64,000 nt of DNA, from positions 682,001-746,000 of the forward strand of contig NZ_CP156627.1 of assembly GCF_039852015.1 (NCBI RefSeq), written 5' to 3'. Positions 37,016 through 46,681 of this stretch are shown here, piece by piece; the stretch's first letter is position 1; every line of letters starts with the position of its first letter. Position numbers and translations under genes: made by a program. The stretch comes from Robbsia sp. KACC 23696. Lineage in GTDB: Bacteria; Pseudomonadota; Gammaproteobacteria; Burkholderiales; Burkholderiaceae. The notes beneath the pieces were generated by a model that saw only the letters and a program-made list of their open reading frames with translations, ran no database searches and was not told where the DNA came from.

Positions 37016-38571
37016 AAACCGCGCTTCGAATAACGGGACAGTGGGTTGCCACCTGCGGCATGACGGCCGCGCTGATCGGCTGCACGCTCGGCCCCGACTA
37101 TCATCGGCCGGATGTGGCGACGCCGGCGGCGTGGCGCACGCCGGCCGCCGGCGCATCCGATGCTGTCTCCGCGGTCGATCCGACGTCTCCGGAAGTGGAC
37201 GCGGCAGGGCGAAATTGGGCGATGGCCGTGCCATCGCATGCACCGCTGCAAATGGACTGGTGGGGGGCATTCGGCGACAGCACGCTGTCGGATCTGGAAG
37301 GGCGCGCGCTCAGCGGTAACGCGACGCTGGCGGCGGCGCTCGCCCATTACGATCAGGCGCAGGCCACGCTGCGTAGCGTCACCGCGGAAGGACTGCCCGA
37401 AGTCGACATGGGCGGCGGCGTGTCGCGCGCCCGCACCGCTGAAGATCGGCCCCGGACAAATTACGCGACCGCCACCCATCATACGGTTCAGAACGATATC
37501 AAGCTGGGTCCGACGCTCAACTATGAAGTCGATCTGTTCGGCAAGATTCGTCGCGATGTGGAAAGCGCGACGGCAACGGCGCAGCAGTCCCAGGCCGATC
37601 TCGCCAATGCGCGACTCGTACTGACGACGGATCTGGCGAACCATTACTTCATGCTGCGCGAGTTGGATGCCGAATTGGACGTGATCGCGCGGTCGCTGGC
37701 GTTACAGCAGCAGGCCTTGCGTTTCGTCGCGTCCCAGCACGAGCTGGGCGCGGTGTCGGGACTCAATCTGATGCAACAGCAATCGCAATTGGATACGACG
37801 GCCGTGCAGCAGACCTTGTTGCAGAATCAGCGTGCCCAGTACCAGAATGCGATCGCCGCGTTGGTCGGCGTGCCGGCACCCGATTTCACGATCGCGCCGG
37901 CAGCGGTTGCCGACGCGCGCTTCGTCATCCCGCTGGCGTTGCCGAGCGAGTTGCTGCAACGGCGTCCCGACATCGCATCGGCGGAACGGGCGATGGCTGC
38001 CGCGAATGCCAAGATCGGCGTGGCCCGCGCGGCTTTCTTCCCGACGTTGACGCTGAGCCCCGGCATCGGTTGGGAAGCGACGCGTTTTGCCGGGCTGTTC
38101 AGTGCGCCGGACTTGATGTGGACGCTCGGTGCATCGATCAAGCAGGTGCTGTTCGATGGCGGGCGTCGCACGGCGACGATCGATTTTGCGAATGCCGGTT
38201 ATCGGGCGGCGCAAGCGAATTATCGGCAGACCGTGTTGACCGCGTTCCAGCAAGTGCAGGACGGCGTCACCGGGCTCGCAACCTTGGACGAAGCGCAGCA
38301 ACGCGCCGGAAAGTCTGTCGACGATGCGCGTCGCCTGTTGTCGCTGGCGCAAGACCGTTACGAGGGGGGGCTGGTTGCCTATCTCGACGTCATCGCCGCG
38401 CAGCAGTCTTTGCTGACCAATGAGCGGACTGCGACGCAGATTCGTGCACAGCGTTGGACCACCACCGTTGGCCTGGTCAAGGCCCTGGGCGGCGGATGGA
38501 GCGCGCAGGAGCTGCTCGCGGTAGCACCGGCGGCAACACCGCCGCAGCAACTTGCCGCATCGTCGCGTTGA
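37012..38571 (+). CDS. Outer-membrane efflux lipoprotein, NodT family
   Basis: Outer-membrane channel (TolC/OprM class) of 519 aa. The lipobox ALIGC places the lipidated Cys at residue 24, followed by TLGPDYHRPD, the standard start of NodT-type proteins. Two repeated coiled-coil domains contain ELLQRRPDIASAERAMAAAN and ALAQDRYEGGLVAYLDVIAA. It begins with GTG at 37012, overlapping the fusion-protein stop (GTGA). With the two preceding genes it forms a complete tripartite pump. Confidence 0.93.
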   Translation: MKTALRITGQWVATCGMTAALIGCTLGPDYHRPDVATPAAWRTPAAGASDAVSAVDPTSPEVDAAGRNWAMAVPSHAPLQMDWWGAFGDSTLSDLEGRALSGNATLAAALAHYDQAQATLRSVTAEGLPEVDMGGGVSRARTAEDRPRTNYATATHHTVQNDIKLGPTLNYEVDLFGKIRRDVESATATAQQSQADLANARLVLTTDLANHYFMLRELDAELDVIARSLALQQQALRFVASQHELGAVSGLNLMQQQSQLDTTAVQQTLLQNQRAQYQNAIAALVGVPAPDFTIAPAAVADARFVIPLALPSELLQRRPDIASAERAMAAANAKIGVARAAFFPTLTLSPGIGWEATRFAGLFSAPDLMWTLGASIKQVLFDGGRRTATIDFANAGYRAAQANYRQTVLTAFQQVQDGVTGLATLDEAQQRAGKSVDDARRLLSLAQDRYEGGLVAYLDVIAAQQSLLTNERTATQIRAQRWTTTVGLVKALGGGWSAQELLAVAPAATPPQQLAASSR

Positions 38572-38631
38572 ACGCGCTGCCGGGGTAACATCCCAAAATG
38601 GCGTCGTTCGGCGTCAGGGGAGGAAGGGTGT

Positions 38632-39321
38632 ATGAAGCTGTTGATCGTCGAGGACGAGCACAAGGTCGTCGATTATCTCCGGACCGGCCTGACGGAGCAG
38701 GGCTGGATTGTGGATGTCGCATTGGATGGTGACGAAGGCACGCATCTCGCGCTGGAGTTCGACTACGACGTGATCGTGCTCGATGTAATGCTGCCGGGCA
38801 GGGACGGTTTCGCGGTATTGCGCGCGATTCGAAGCCGCAAGGCAACGCCGGTGATCATGCTGACCGCGCGCGATCAAATCGACGACCGCGTACGCGGCCT
38901 GCGCGGCGGCGCCGACGACTACCTGACCAAACCCTTTTCCTTCCTCGAACTGGTCGAACGTCTGCACGCGCTGGCGCGCCGTACCCGCACGCAGGAACCG
39001 ACGCTGATTTCGATCGCCGGCCTGCATGTCGATCTGATCGGGCGGCGCGCGACACGTGAGGGCAGCCGTCTCGATTTGACGTCGAAGGAGTTCCAGTTGT
39101 TGAGCCTGCTGGCGCGGCGGCAAGGCGACATCTTGTCGAAGACCGCGATCGCCGAGTCGGTCTGGGACGTCAATTTCGACAGCCATACGAACGTGGTCGA
39201 GACCGCCATCAAGCGCTTACGCGCGAAATTGGATGGCCCATTCGAGACGAAGCTTCTGCATACGGTGCGCGGCATGGGCTATGTACTCGAAATGCGCGAC
39301 GCCGACGACCTGCGGCACTGA
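38632..39321 (+). CDS. OmpR-family response regulator
   Basis: A 229-aa two-component regulator. The receiver has the acid pocket VEDE (residues 6-9), the phosphorylation site Asp51 in IVLDVMLPGRDG, and Lys in YLTKPFSF near 102. The C-terminal winged helix (LTSKEFQLLSLLARRQGDIL, HTNVVETAIKRLRAKL) is of the OmpR/PhoB type, close to the IrlR/CusR heavy-metal group. It is 60 bp after the outer-membrane gene and directly abuts the sensor kinase, so it likely controls this efflux operon. Confidence 0.94.
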   Translation: MKLLIVEDEHKVVDYLRTGLTEQGWIVDVALDGDEGTHLALEFDYDVIVLDVMLPGRDGFAVLRAIRSRKATPVIMLTARDQIDDRVRGLRGGADDYLTKPFSFLELVERLHALARRTRTQEPTLISIAGLHVDLIGRRATREGSRLDLTSKEFQLLSLLARRQGDILSKTAIAESVWDVNFDSHTNVVETAIKRLRAKLDGPFETKLLHTVRGMGYVLEMRDADDLRH

Positions 39322-40770
39322 ATGAAGCGCGCCATGTTCTCCGCCCTGTCGAAGGTGCTGGGCCGCCCGTCGATCTCGCGCCGTCTCGCCGTGATGTTCG
39401 CGCTGATGGCATTGGCGATTTTCACGTTAGTGGGTGGCGGCTTGATGATGAGCCTGGGGAGCCAGCTCGAGATATCGACGCGCCAGGCATTGGCGAACCA
39501 ACTCGAGGTGGCGACGCTCACGCTGTATCACACGTCCACCCGGGAGCGCTGGCTGGTCGCCCGTGATCGGCTGGCCGCGATGTCGCCCGACGATCCGACC
39601 GGCAATCACGAGAGCACGCATTTCGCCGTCACCAGCGCGGATCCGCAGTATCGATTCAATACCCCGATCACCGGCCACGTGCTTCGCACCTGGCCCGCCG
39701 GCTATCAGCGGATGGCCGTACCGGGCGGACCGAACAAGCTGGTTCAGACGGTGGAAGTGCCGGCACGCGGTCAGCGCCCGGCGCTGCAATTGCAAGTGGC
39801 CGTCAGCTATGCGCAGAAGGCGCGCATCATGGATGCGTTCGGCGCGTCCTTGCGCGTGCTGTATGGTCTCGGCACCTTGATCGTGCTGGTGCTGGGCTAT
39901 ACCGTGGCGCGTATCGGGCTTGCACCGCTCGCACGGCTGACGCGCGAAGCCTCGACGATCAGCCCGCATACCCGTTCGCAGCGCCTGCAGACGGCGCCAT
40001 TGCCGGCTGAATTAAGCGAGCTGGCGACGTCGTTCAACGGTGCGTTGGAGCGTCTGGATGTCTCGCATGGCCGCTTGGAGGCGTTCAACGCCGACGTCGC
40101 GCACGAGCTGCGTACACCGATCACGATCCTGATCGGACAGACCGAGGTGGCCTTAACGCGCAGTCGTAGTGCCGATCACCTGGCGGCAACCTTGGAGTCG
40201 AACCTGGAAGAACTGAGCCGGATTCGCGATATCGTCAACACGATGTTATTTCTCGCGCGTGCCGATCAGGGAGATCGGGCGACGTCGTTGACGTCGGTCT
40301 CGCTGGCGGCGGAATGTCGGCGCACCTTGTCGTTTCTCGAAATGACGCTGGAAGACGCGCAGATGACGGTGGCCCTGGACGGCGATGCCATCGCTTCCGT
40401 GGACACCGCGATGTTCGGCCGGGCGCTTGTCAATCTATTGATGAATGCGATCCAGCACTCGACGGCGGGCGAGACGATATCGGTGTCCGTCACGGCCGCC
40501 GATGTCGACGACGCGGCGGCCGCGCACGTCGTTGTCGCCGTTGCGAACCGGGGCGCGCCGATCCCCTCGACGACGATCGTGCATCTATTCGATCGCTTCT
40601 ATCGCGCGGAAGCGTCGCGCACCAACAGCCGCGAAAATCACGGGCTCGGGCTTGCCATCGTCAAGGCCGTTGCCGAGATGCATGGCGGCCAGGCGTGGGC
40701 AGCCAGCCGCGCGGGCGTCAACACCTTCGCCTTCTCGGTGGCGATGCAAGAAAGCAACGTCGTCGGCTGA
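39322..40770 (+). CDS. Sensor histidine kinase, CusS/IrlS type
   Basis: Inner-membrane sensor kinase of 482 aa. TM1 is at about residues 22-45, a 130-residue periplasmic sensor follows, and TM2 at about 178-198 (VLYGLGTLIVLVLGYTVARI). A HAMP domain precedes the H-box FNADVAHELRTPITIL, His261. The kinase domain has the N-box (LVNLLMNAIQHST), an F-box-like DRFYRAE and the G-box NHGLGLAIVKA. Its ATG follows the regulator stop codon without a gap. This type often senses metals or redox stress, although the linked pump is of drug type, so the signal is not settled. Confidence 0.93.
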   Translation: MKRAMFSALSKVLGRPSISRRLAVMFALMALAIFTLVGGGLMMSLGSQLEISTRQALANQLEVATLTLYHTSTRERWLVARDRLAAMSPDDPTGNHESTHFAVTSADPQYRFNTPITGHVLRTWPAGYQRMAVPGGPNKLVQTVEVPARGQRPALQLQVAVSYAQKARIMDAFGASLRVLYGLGTLIVLVLGYTVARIGLAPLARLTREASTISPHTRSQRLQTAPLPAELSELATSFNGALERLDVSHGRLEAFNADVAHELRTPITILIGQTEVALTRSRSADHLAATLESNLEELSRIRDIVNTMLFLARADQGDRATSLTSVSLAAECRRTLSFLEMTLEDAQMTVALDGDAIASVDTAMFGRALVNLLMNAIQHSTAGETISVSVTAADVDDAAAAHVVVAVANRGAPIPSTTIVHLFDRFYRAEASRTNSRENHGLGLAIVKAVAEMHGGQAWAASRAGVNTFAFSVAMQESNVVG

Positions 40771-41195
40771 GGAAGCGGTCTTCCGCCGTGAGGGCGTTTG
40801 ATCGCGCGCTCGTCGTCGTGGCGTGTCCGTCGCGTCTCAGAAATTCCCTAACCTTACGCTGAACCGGGCCGGAAACGGATCCGTATGGCCGCCTTCATGG
40901 CGGCGGATTTTCTAGAAACTTTAGTTCTTATTTTACCGTTGATTGTTTCCTTAAATTACCGGTTTTTTTGGACATACCTCGGTCGTCTTGTGGTGTCACC
41001 ATACCCCTTGCCTATGATTATCATGAATTGAAAGACGGGTCGTTATCCTCCTTTTCATGCCAATTGAATGACGGCATAATGCGGCGACGGAACCGGTTCG
41101 TCACAAATGTTGTGTACACCTGAGTAAAGAATCGCACGGACGTGCGCTTCTTGTATCCCGACGTAGAGACCGTCGCTAAGCGTTGAATAAGAAAA
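40771..41195. other. Intergenic region with hairpin and AT-rich tract
   Basis: About 425 bp before the second chemoreceptor. GCCGCC pairs with GGCGGC around TTCAT (40888-40904) and is followed by TTTT, a modest terminator for the kinase operon. The tract 40915-41000 is AT-rich and may hold the chemoreceptor promoter. A weak parS-like string at 41114 was rejected. Confidence 0.45.
40888..40911 (+). terminator. Probable terminator after the sensor kinase
   Basis: Six-base GC stem (GCCGCC/GGCGGC) with loop TTCAT, followed by GGATTTTCT. The T-run is short, so strength is uncertain. It lies 117 bp past the kinase stop codon. Confidence 0.45.
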
Positions 41196-42902
41196 ATGCA
41201 CAGTGAGCGCCTCCTGCAATCAGGCGGCGATACATTGAAAAACCTCATGCCGTCGGCAACGGAAACATCGAACGTGAAAAATTTTCTTGGATCGGTACGC
41301 TTTAAAATCTCGACCGCAATGACCTTATGCGTCCTGTTGATCGCTTCGATCGGGATCTTCGGCGCCGTGGTAATCGGCTATTTGAATAAGACGGTTCACG
41401 ACGAATACAGGCAAACGACATTACCCATCCGTACATTAGGTGAATTCCGAACGGCGGCCACCGATATCAAATTGCAAGTACGTCGCATCCAGGTGCTCCG
41501 TACGGCTGACGCCACGCGGCAGGCGATCGCGGCAATGCAGACCGATGTCGCGGCGACGCGGCGGGCTTGGACGGCGTACTACGCACTGAGCGCCGACGAA
41601 AGCCCTGGCGAACGGGGGCTCGCGGATCAAATCGTTGGCATTCTTCCCGCGTTGCACGAGCAGCTCGACGGCTTGAATGCGCAGTTCACCGCCGGCGATT
41701 ACGATGGCGCCGTCGAGCGGGTTGCCCGGTATGCAACGGATTCGGATGCGATGTTGTCGGTGGTCGACAAATTGATCGCGATGAAAGATGCGCAGGCGCT
41801 GCAATTCGGCCTCGACAGCGATGTTCAGGCTTCCCATGCGCGCACCTTGGCATGGACCTTGATGAGCCTGGGGGTGCTCCTGGGTATCGTGGCGACCGCA
41901 TACCTGCTTCGGGTGATCACTCGTCCTTTGCAGCAAGCGATCACGGTGGCGAACACGATCGCGGGTGGCACGTTGGAAATGCCTATCGAAGTGACATCGC
42001 GTGACGAGTTCGGCGTGCTGCTGGACGCGCTGCGGCGCATGGACGCGCAACTCGCCGGTGCCGTGCGCAATATTCAGCAATCGACAACGGCGGTGACGCA
42101 GGCATCGCGCGAAATCGCGAGCGGCAATCTCGATTTGTCGTCCCGCACGGAAGAACAGGCGGCGTCGCTCGAGCAGACGGCCGCGAGCATGACCGAGATG
42201 ACCGAGGTGGTCGAACGTAACGCCGAGCACGCACGCCAGGCCAGTACGCTGGCGGACGACGCCCGGAGCCTGGCGCTGCGTGGCGACGAGGCCGTCAAGG
42301 CAATGATGGCGACGATTCGTCAGGTCAGCGATCAGGCCGGCAAGGTAGCGGATATCAGTGGCGTCATCGAAGGGATTGCTTTCCAGACCAATATCCTGGC
42401 ATTGAACGCGGCAGTGGAAGCGGCGCGCGCGGGAGAACAGGGGCGCGGATTTGCCGTGGTCGCCTCCGAAGTCCGCGCGTTGGCGCAGCGTTCGGCCGCG
42501 GCGGCGAAAGAGATCACCGCAATGGTCGGTACGTCGGTCACCGTCATCGACAACAGCGCGTCGGAAGCCACGCGGGTCAGTGAAACGATCGGCGCCGTAC
42601 GCGATGCGATTCAGAACGTCGCGAGCATCGTCGGTGAAATTGCTGCCGCGTCCGATGAACAACACCAGGGCATCGTCCAGGTAAATCAGGCGGTCACGCA
42701 GATGGACGAGGTGACGCAGCAAAATGCCGCACTCGTCGAACAGGCGTCCGCTGCCGCGCACGCATTGGAAGCGCAGGCGGAAATGCTGAGCACCGCTGTT
42801 TCGGGTTTTACCCTGTCCGGTCAAACCCGCGGTCGCACCGGTATCCACGCGACGGCGACAGCAGACAGGCGTATCGCACCATCGTTTGCCGGTGCGGTAT
42901 GA
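41196..42902 (+). CDS. Methyl-accepting chemotaxis protein
   Basis: Chemoreceptor of 568 aa. TM1 begins near residue 40 ([20 protein letters not shown]), the sensor is a four-helix-bundle type with paired Arg-rich helices, and TM2 is near residue 230 ([20 protein letters not shown]). HAMP and methyl-accepting domains follow, with the conserved tip [20 protein letters not shown]. The last 40 residues after the methylation helices are variable and lack a CheR-tethering pentapeptide. The start is uncertain: GTG at 41274 ([12 protein letters not shown]) would give the N-terminus most typical of the family. Confidence 0.93.
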   Translation: MHSERLLQSGGDTLKNLMPSATETSNVKNFLGSVRFKISTAMTLCVLLIASIGIFGAVVIGYLNKTVHDEYRQTTLPIRTLGEFRTAATDIKLQVRRIQVLRTADATRQAIAAMQTDVAATRRAWTAYYALSADESPGERGLADQIVGILPALHEQLDGLNAQFTAGDYDGAVERVARYATDSDAMLSVVDKLIAMKDAQALQFGLDSDVQASHARTLAWTLMSLGVLLGIVATAYLLRVITRPLQQAITVANTIAGGTLEMPIEVTSRDEFGVLLDALRRMDAQLAGAVRNIQQSTTAVTQASREIASGNLDLSSRTEEQAASLEQTAASMTEMTEVVERNAEHARQASTLADDARSLALRGDEAVKAMMATIRQVSDQAGKVADISGVIEGIAFQTNILALNAAVEAARAGEQGRGFAVVASEVRALAQRSAAAAKEITAMVGTSVTVIDNSASEATRVSETIGAVRDAIQNVASIVGEIAAASDEQHQGIVQVNQAVTQMDEVTQQNAALVEQASAAAHALEAQAEMLSTAVSGFTLSGQTRGRTGIHATATADRRIAPSFAGAV

Positions 42903-43039
42903 CGCGCGTCGTCCGAGGTCGACGAGGAAAGGGGGCAGGTCGCGGCGCAACAAACCCTACAGTTTTGTAAGGTTCCGCCGTTGACCGTAAAGCACCGCCG
43001 TTTTAGCGGCGCTTACTCAACTCGCGTAGAACTCGACGA

Positions 43040-44575
43040 ATGAAAAACCTCAAAATCGGCGCCCGCCTCGGGATTGGCTTTGGTTTGGTGATTTTGCTGC
43101 TGTGTGCCAGCGCCGCCAACAGTCTCCTAGGGCTGACCGCGGAGAACGCGGCGACTCGCTCGGTCACGCAGAATCTCTATCCGAAAGCCGCAGCGCTCGC
43201 GGATATCCGCTATCTGGTTGCCGATATGGGTCGTACGGTACGAAGCGTGGTGGATGGCTATGACCAAAAGACGATCGATATCAACACGAAAGCGTATCAG
43301 GCCGACAAGGCAGAACTGGCGGCGGACATGCGGATCGTCGATACGGCGATCAATTCCGATACCGGACGCCGGATGTATGCCGACGTCGACCAGAAAGGTC
43401 AGCTCTTCGTTTCCATGTTGGATCAGGTGATGAGCCTGGCGGCGAGTGGTCAGCGCGACCAAGCCAGAAAGGTGATGTTTGTCGACATCAACACGGCGCA
43501 ACGTGAATATCAGAATAGCGTTGCCGATATGCTGGCGTTCCAAAAACAACGAATGGATCAGGGCGCGGCGGATTCCGATGCGGTGTTTTCCAACTCGCGC
43601 ATCGTGACGATCGTGGTCGCCTTGGTATCGTTGGTCATGGGTGTGCTGCTGGCGGTGTATATCACGCGTTCGGTGACTGCACCATTGCGCGATGCGGTGG
43701 CGGTGGCGGACCGGGTGGCAGCAGGCGATCTGACGAGCCGGATCGTCGTGGCATCCACCGATGAAACGGGCCAGTTGCTGCTCGCCCTCAAGCGGATGCA
43801 GGACAGTTTGACCACGACGGTGGGCGCGGTGCGGGGCAATGCCGAAGGGGTCGCCACGGCAAGCGGCCAGATCGCACAAGGCAATACCGATCTGAGTCAG
43901 CGCACGGAAGAGCAGGCGGCGTCGTTGGAGCAGACCGCCGCAAGCATGGAAGAACTGACGGCCACGGTGCGCCTCAACGCGGAAAACGCACGCCAGGGCA
44001 ATGTGCTTGCCAGCAGCGCATCGGAAATTGCGCTCCGCGGTGGGGAAGTCGTCGGCCAGGTGATCGGCACGATGACCGGGATTGCCGAGAGTTCCGCGAA
44101 GGTCGGTGAAATCATCAGCGTCATCGAAGGCATCGCTTTCCAGACCAATATCCTGGCATTGAACGCGGCAGTGGAAGCGGCACGCGCGGGCGAGCAGGGG
44201 CGCGGTTTCGCCGTCGTCGCGGGCGAAGTTCGCACCTTGGCGCAACGCAGCGCCGCAGCGGCAAAGGAAATCAAGACGCTGATCGACGAATCCAGTCAGC
44301 GCGTGACCGCGGGTACGGCGTTGGTATCGCAAGCCGGCACGACGATGAGCGAAGTCGTGGGCTCCGTCAAACGCGTGACGGACTTGATGGGCGAGATCTC
44401 GGCGGCATCGGTGGAACAGCAAACGGGCATCGAGCAGGTCAATCAGGCCGTCTCACAAATGGACGAAGTGACGCAGCAGAACGCGGCCTTGGTCGAAGAG
44501 GCGTCCGCGGCGGCACAATCCTTGTCGCAACAGGCGGTCGATCTGCGGGAGCTGGTGGCGGCGTTTCGACTTTAA
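43040..44575 (+). CDS. Methyl-accepting chemotaxis protein, Tsr/Tar-like
   Basis: Chemoreceptor of 511 aa. It starts MKNLKIGARLGIGFGLVILL, the classic N-terminus and TM1. The sensor contains the ligand-region pattern ADMGRTVRSVVDGYD, TM2 is near residue 190 (IVTIVVALVSLVMGVLLAVY), then HAMP and the methyl-accepting domain with tip [20 protein letters not shown]. It ends in DLRELVAAFRL without a CheR pentapeptide. It lies 137 bp downstream of another receptor gene and is a separate copy, not a recent duplicate, because the sensor regions differ. Confidence 0.94.
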   Translation: MKNLKIGARLGIGFGLVILLLCASAANSLLGLTAENAATRSVTQNLYPKAAALADIRYLVADMGRTVRSVVDGYDQKTIDINTKAYQADKAELAADMRIVDTAINSDTGRRMYADVDQKGQLFVSMLDQVMSLAASGQRDQARKVMFVDINTAQREYQNSVADMLAFQKQRMDQGAADSDAVFSNSRIVTIVVALVSLVMGVLLAVYITRSVTAPLRDAVAVADRVAAGDLTSRIVVASTDETGQLLLALKRMQDSLTTTVGAVRGNAEGVATASGQIAQGNTDLSQRTEEQAASLEQTAASMEELTATVRLNAENARQGNVLASSASEIALRGGEVVGQVIGTMTGIAESSAKVGEIISVIEGIAFQTNILALNAAVEAARAGEQGRGFAVVAGEVRTLAQRSAAAAKEIKTLIDESSQRVTAGTALVSQAGTTMSEVVGSVKRVTDLMGEISAASVEQQTGIEQVNQAVSQMDEVTQQNAALVEEASAAAQSLSQQAVDLRELVAAFRL

Positions 44576-44600
44576 ACGCGTCGCGACGCACCTTCCGCGT

Positions 44601-45128
44601 TCAGAGTTGCTTGCAATAGAACGTGGTTCCGCAGAACTCGCCGGTAGGCATCAGCGCATAGTTCGGCACATCGCCGACGCGTTGCCAGCCGGCGCGTGCA
44701 TACAGGCGCTCCGCATCGCCGCCCGTGACCGTGTCCAGCACGAGCACATGCTTTCCCGCCTCCAATGCGGCTTCTTCCACTTTCGCCATCAGGCGCTGCG
44801 CAACGCCGCGTCGTCGGGCGCGACGGTGCACCAGCATTTTTGAGACATCGGCGCGATGCGGTTGGTTGTCGGGTTGCGCGGTGACTAACTGCACGGTACC
44901 GACGATTGTCCCGTCGGCATCCTCGGCGATGAGCAAAATCCTTTCGTTCCGCGCAACGCTCTTGGCCACGCCGTCCCAGAATGCGACCGCAGTTTCCCGT
45001 GCGAGCGGCAGCATGAAGCTGACTGAGGCCCCACCCTCGACACAGTCCATCAAGACATCTGCCAGTCCTTCAATGCAGGCGGCGGCCTTATCGGCACCGA
45101 CGCGAAGCACCCGAATCTCGTCGCTCAT
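44601..45128 (-). CDS. GNAT-family N-acetyltransferase
   Basis: A 175-aa acetyltransferase of the GNAT fold. The acetyl-CoA loop R-x-x-G-x-A is seen in HRRARRRGVAQRLMAKVEEA (about 105-124), preceded by the beta-4 strand GTVQLVTAQP and followed by HVLVLDTVTGGDAERLYARAG and the motif B strand. The end (PTGEFCGTTFYCKQL) is typical of a small-molecule or antibiotic acetylating subgroup, but no substrate can be assigned. It is convergent with the chemoreceptor gene, 25 bp away. Confidence 0.9.
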   Translation of the reverse strand: MSDEIRVLRVGADKAAACIEGLADVLMDCVEGGASVSFMLPLARETAVAFWDGVAKSVARNERILLIAEDADGTIVGTVQLVTAQPDNQPHRADVSKMLVHRRARRRGVAQRLMAKVEEAALEAGKHVLVLDTVTGGDAERLYARAGWQRVGDVPNYALMPTGEFCGTTFYCKQL

Positions 45129-45286
45129 GACTTTCCCCGTGATCTTTTTCTGCCAATGTCATCTGCGTCGCTCGATAGCGGCCCAGCTTGTTGGTTGAAG
45201 CAAAAAAGCTGACGGGATTGTACAACGTCATCGCAAGGCAATCGCGCTATGCCAACGTACGATAGGCCGCCTCGACGGTGGATTCA

Positions 45287-46666
45287 TCAATGCGACGGCA
45301 CGCTCGGCGCACGTCGCGGCGACTCCGGGTAAAGGGCCAGCCCGATCACGCTGACCACGCCGCAGCCGAGCATGTACCAGACAGGGGCGTAGAAGCTCTG
45401 CGACCAACGGTAGAGCGCACCGACGATCAACTGCGCGAAGCCGCCAAACAAGGTGACGCCAAATGCGTAGATGATGCCGAGCGATGTCGCGCGACGCTCG
45501 ATCGGCAGCGATTCGAGGATCAGCACGAAACCTGCCGGACTCGACAGGGTCATCAGGCCGACAAGAACGATGACGACGGCCACCACGATGCCGAGGCTCG
45601 GCGCATGACACAGCAGATAGAACGCAGGCCAGGCCACTAAGAGCGAAACGATCGACAGACGGTAGAACAGGGATTTGCGACGCGGGGTCCTGTCGGCAAG
45701 TCTGCCCGCGAAGGGAGAACCGAGAAGCAGCACCAAGCCTGCCGCGCAGCCGGCCATCAACGAGAGCGCTGGCGCCATATGCAGCGACACCACCAGAAAT
45801 GACGGCAGAAAGAAGACCATCGTGTACATCGTCGACGTGCCGCCGATGACCAGCATTGTCCCGGCCGCGATCAGACGCACGGATAGTCGGTGCCGCGGCG
45901 TCGGATCTTGCGGTTTCGTTCGTGGTTGCTCGTCTGCGTGCGGGGCATGCACTGTCGATGCCGCCAAGGTGTCGTGCAAGTGGCGTCGCAGATAGAAGCC
46001 GACCGGACCGCAGGCGAGGCCGATGAGGAAGGGCAGGCGCCAGCCCCATGCCAGCAGGGCATCGGCTGGCAATACCCGCGTCACGATGCCGGCGATCACG
46101 GCACCTGCGAGCGCCGCGCCGCCCTGACTGGTCATCTGCCAACTGACCGCGGCGCCGCGTTTTCCCGCGCTTGCCGACTCCATCAGAAACGATGTCGCGG
46201 CGCCCACCTCGCCGCCGGCGGCGAACCCTTGTAGCAAGCGGCCGCACACGATGAGCAAGGGCGCGGCCCAACCGATCGCGGCATAGGGCGGGGCCAAGCC
46301 GATCATGCCGGTTCCGATCGCCATCATCGTGACCGTCAGCAGCAAAGCCGGCTTGCGTCCCACGCGGTCCGCATAGGCGCCAATCACGACACTGCCCAGC
46401 GGGCGTATCACAAAGCCGACCCCGAACGTGGCAAGCGACAGCATCCAACCGCCCAGCTCGGATCCGATCGGGAAGAATAACTTCCCGATAATGGCGGAGA
46501 AGAAGCTGAAGACGGTGAAGTCGAAGAATTCCAGCCCGTTGCCGAACGCTGCTGCGAGCTGCGTACGACGTGCTTGCCCGACGGCGTTGACGTGCACGCG
46601 AGGCGAGTCACGACGTCCTTGCGTCGAGACGACGGCCGTCGGGGCAGGACGATCCGATGCATTCAT
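45287..46666 (-). CDS. MFS transporter, metabolite:H+ symporter (MHS) family
   Basis: Twelve-helix inner-membrane symporter of 459 aa. The MHS start motif FGNGLEFFDFTVFSFFSAII (about 41-60) and the loop 2-3 motif GAYADRVGRKPALL (about 97-110) identify the family, as does VCGRLLQGFAAGGEVGAATS. A long hydrophilic N-terminal extension of about 38 residues precedes the first helix. It is the last gene of the minus-strand set with porin and M20 amidohydrolase, suggesting uptake of the amidohydrolase substrate or of a product such as an aromatic or organic acid. Confidence 0.92.
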   Translation of the reverse strand: MNASDRPAPTAVVSTQGRRDSPRVHVNAVGQARRTQLAAAFGNGLEFFDFTVFSFFSAIIGKLFFPIGSELGGWMLSLATFGVGFVIRPLGSVVIGAYADRVGRKPALLLTVTMMAIGTGMIGLAPPYAAIGWAAPLLIVCGRLLQGFAAGGEVGAATSFLMESASAGKRGAAVSWQMTSQGGAALAGAVIAGIVTRVLPADALLAWGWRLPFLIGLACGPVGFYLRRHLHDTLAASTVHAPHADEQPRTKPQDPTPRHRLSVRLIAAGTMLVIGGTSTMYTMVFFLPSFLVVSLHMAPALSLMAGCAAGLVLLLGSPFAGRLADRTPRRKSLFYRLSIVSLLVAWPAFYLLCHAPSLGIVVAVVIVLVGLMTLSSPAGFVLILESLPIERRATSLGIIYAFGVTLFGGFAQLIVGALYRWSQSFYAPVWYMLGCGVVSVIGLALYPESPRRAPSVPSH

Positions 46667-46681
46667 GAAGGCGCGCTCCGT

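Noticed and set aside
41114-41129. Further parS-like string GTACACCTGAGTAAAG
   Set aside because: It differs from the core at five of sixteen positions, is not palindromic and lies 29 kb from the cluster, so it is likely chance.
22951-44575. Recent duplication of the three chemoreceptors
   Set aside because: Only the signalling tips are near identical, which is normal for the family; sensor and transmembrane regions differ clearly.
45228-46448. Open frame overlapping the MFS transporter in another frame
   Set aside because: Arg-rich same-strand frame inside a clear MFS gene; a composition shadow.
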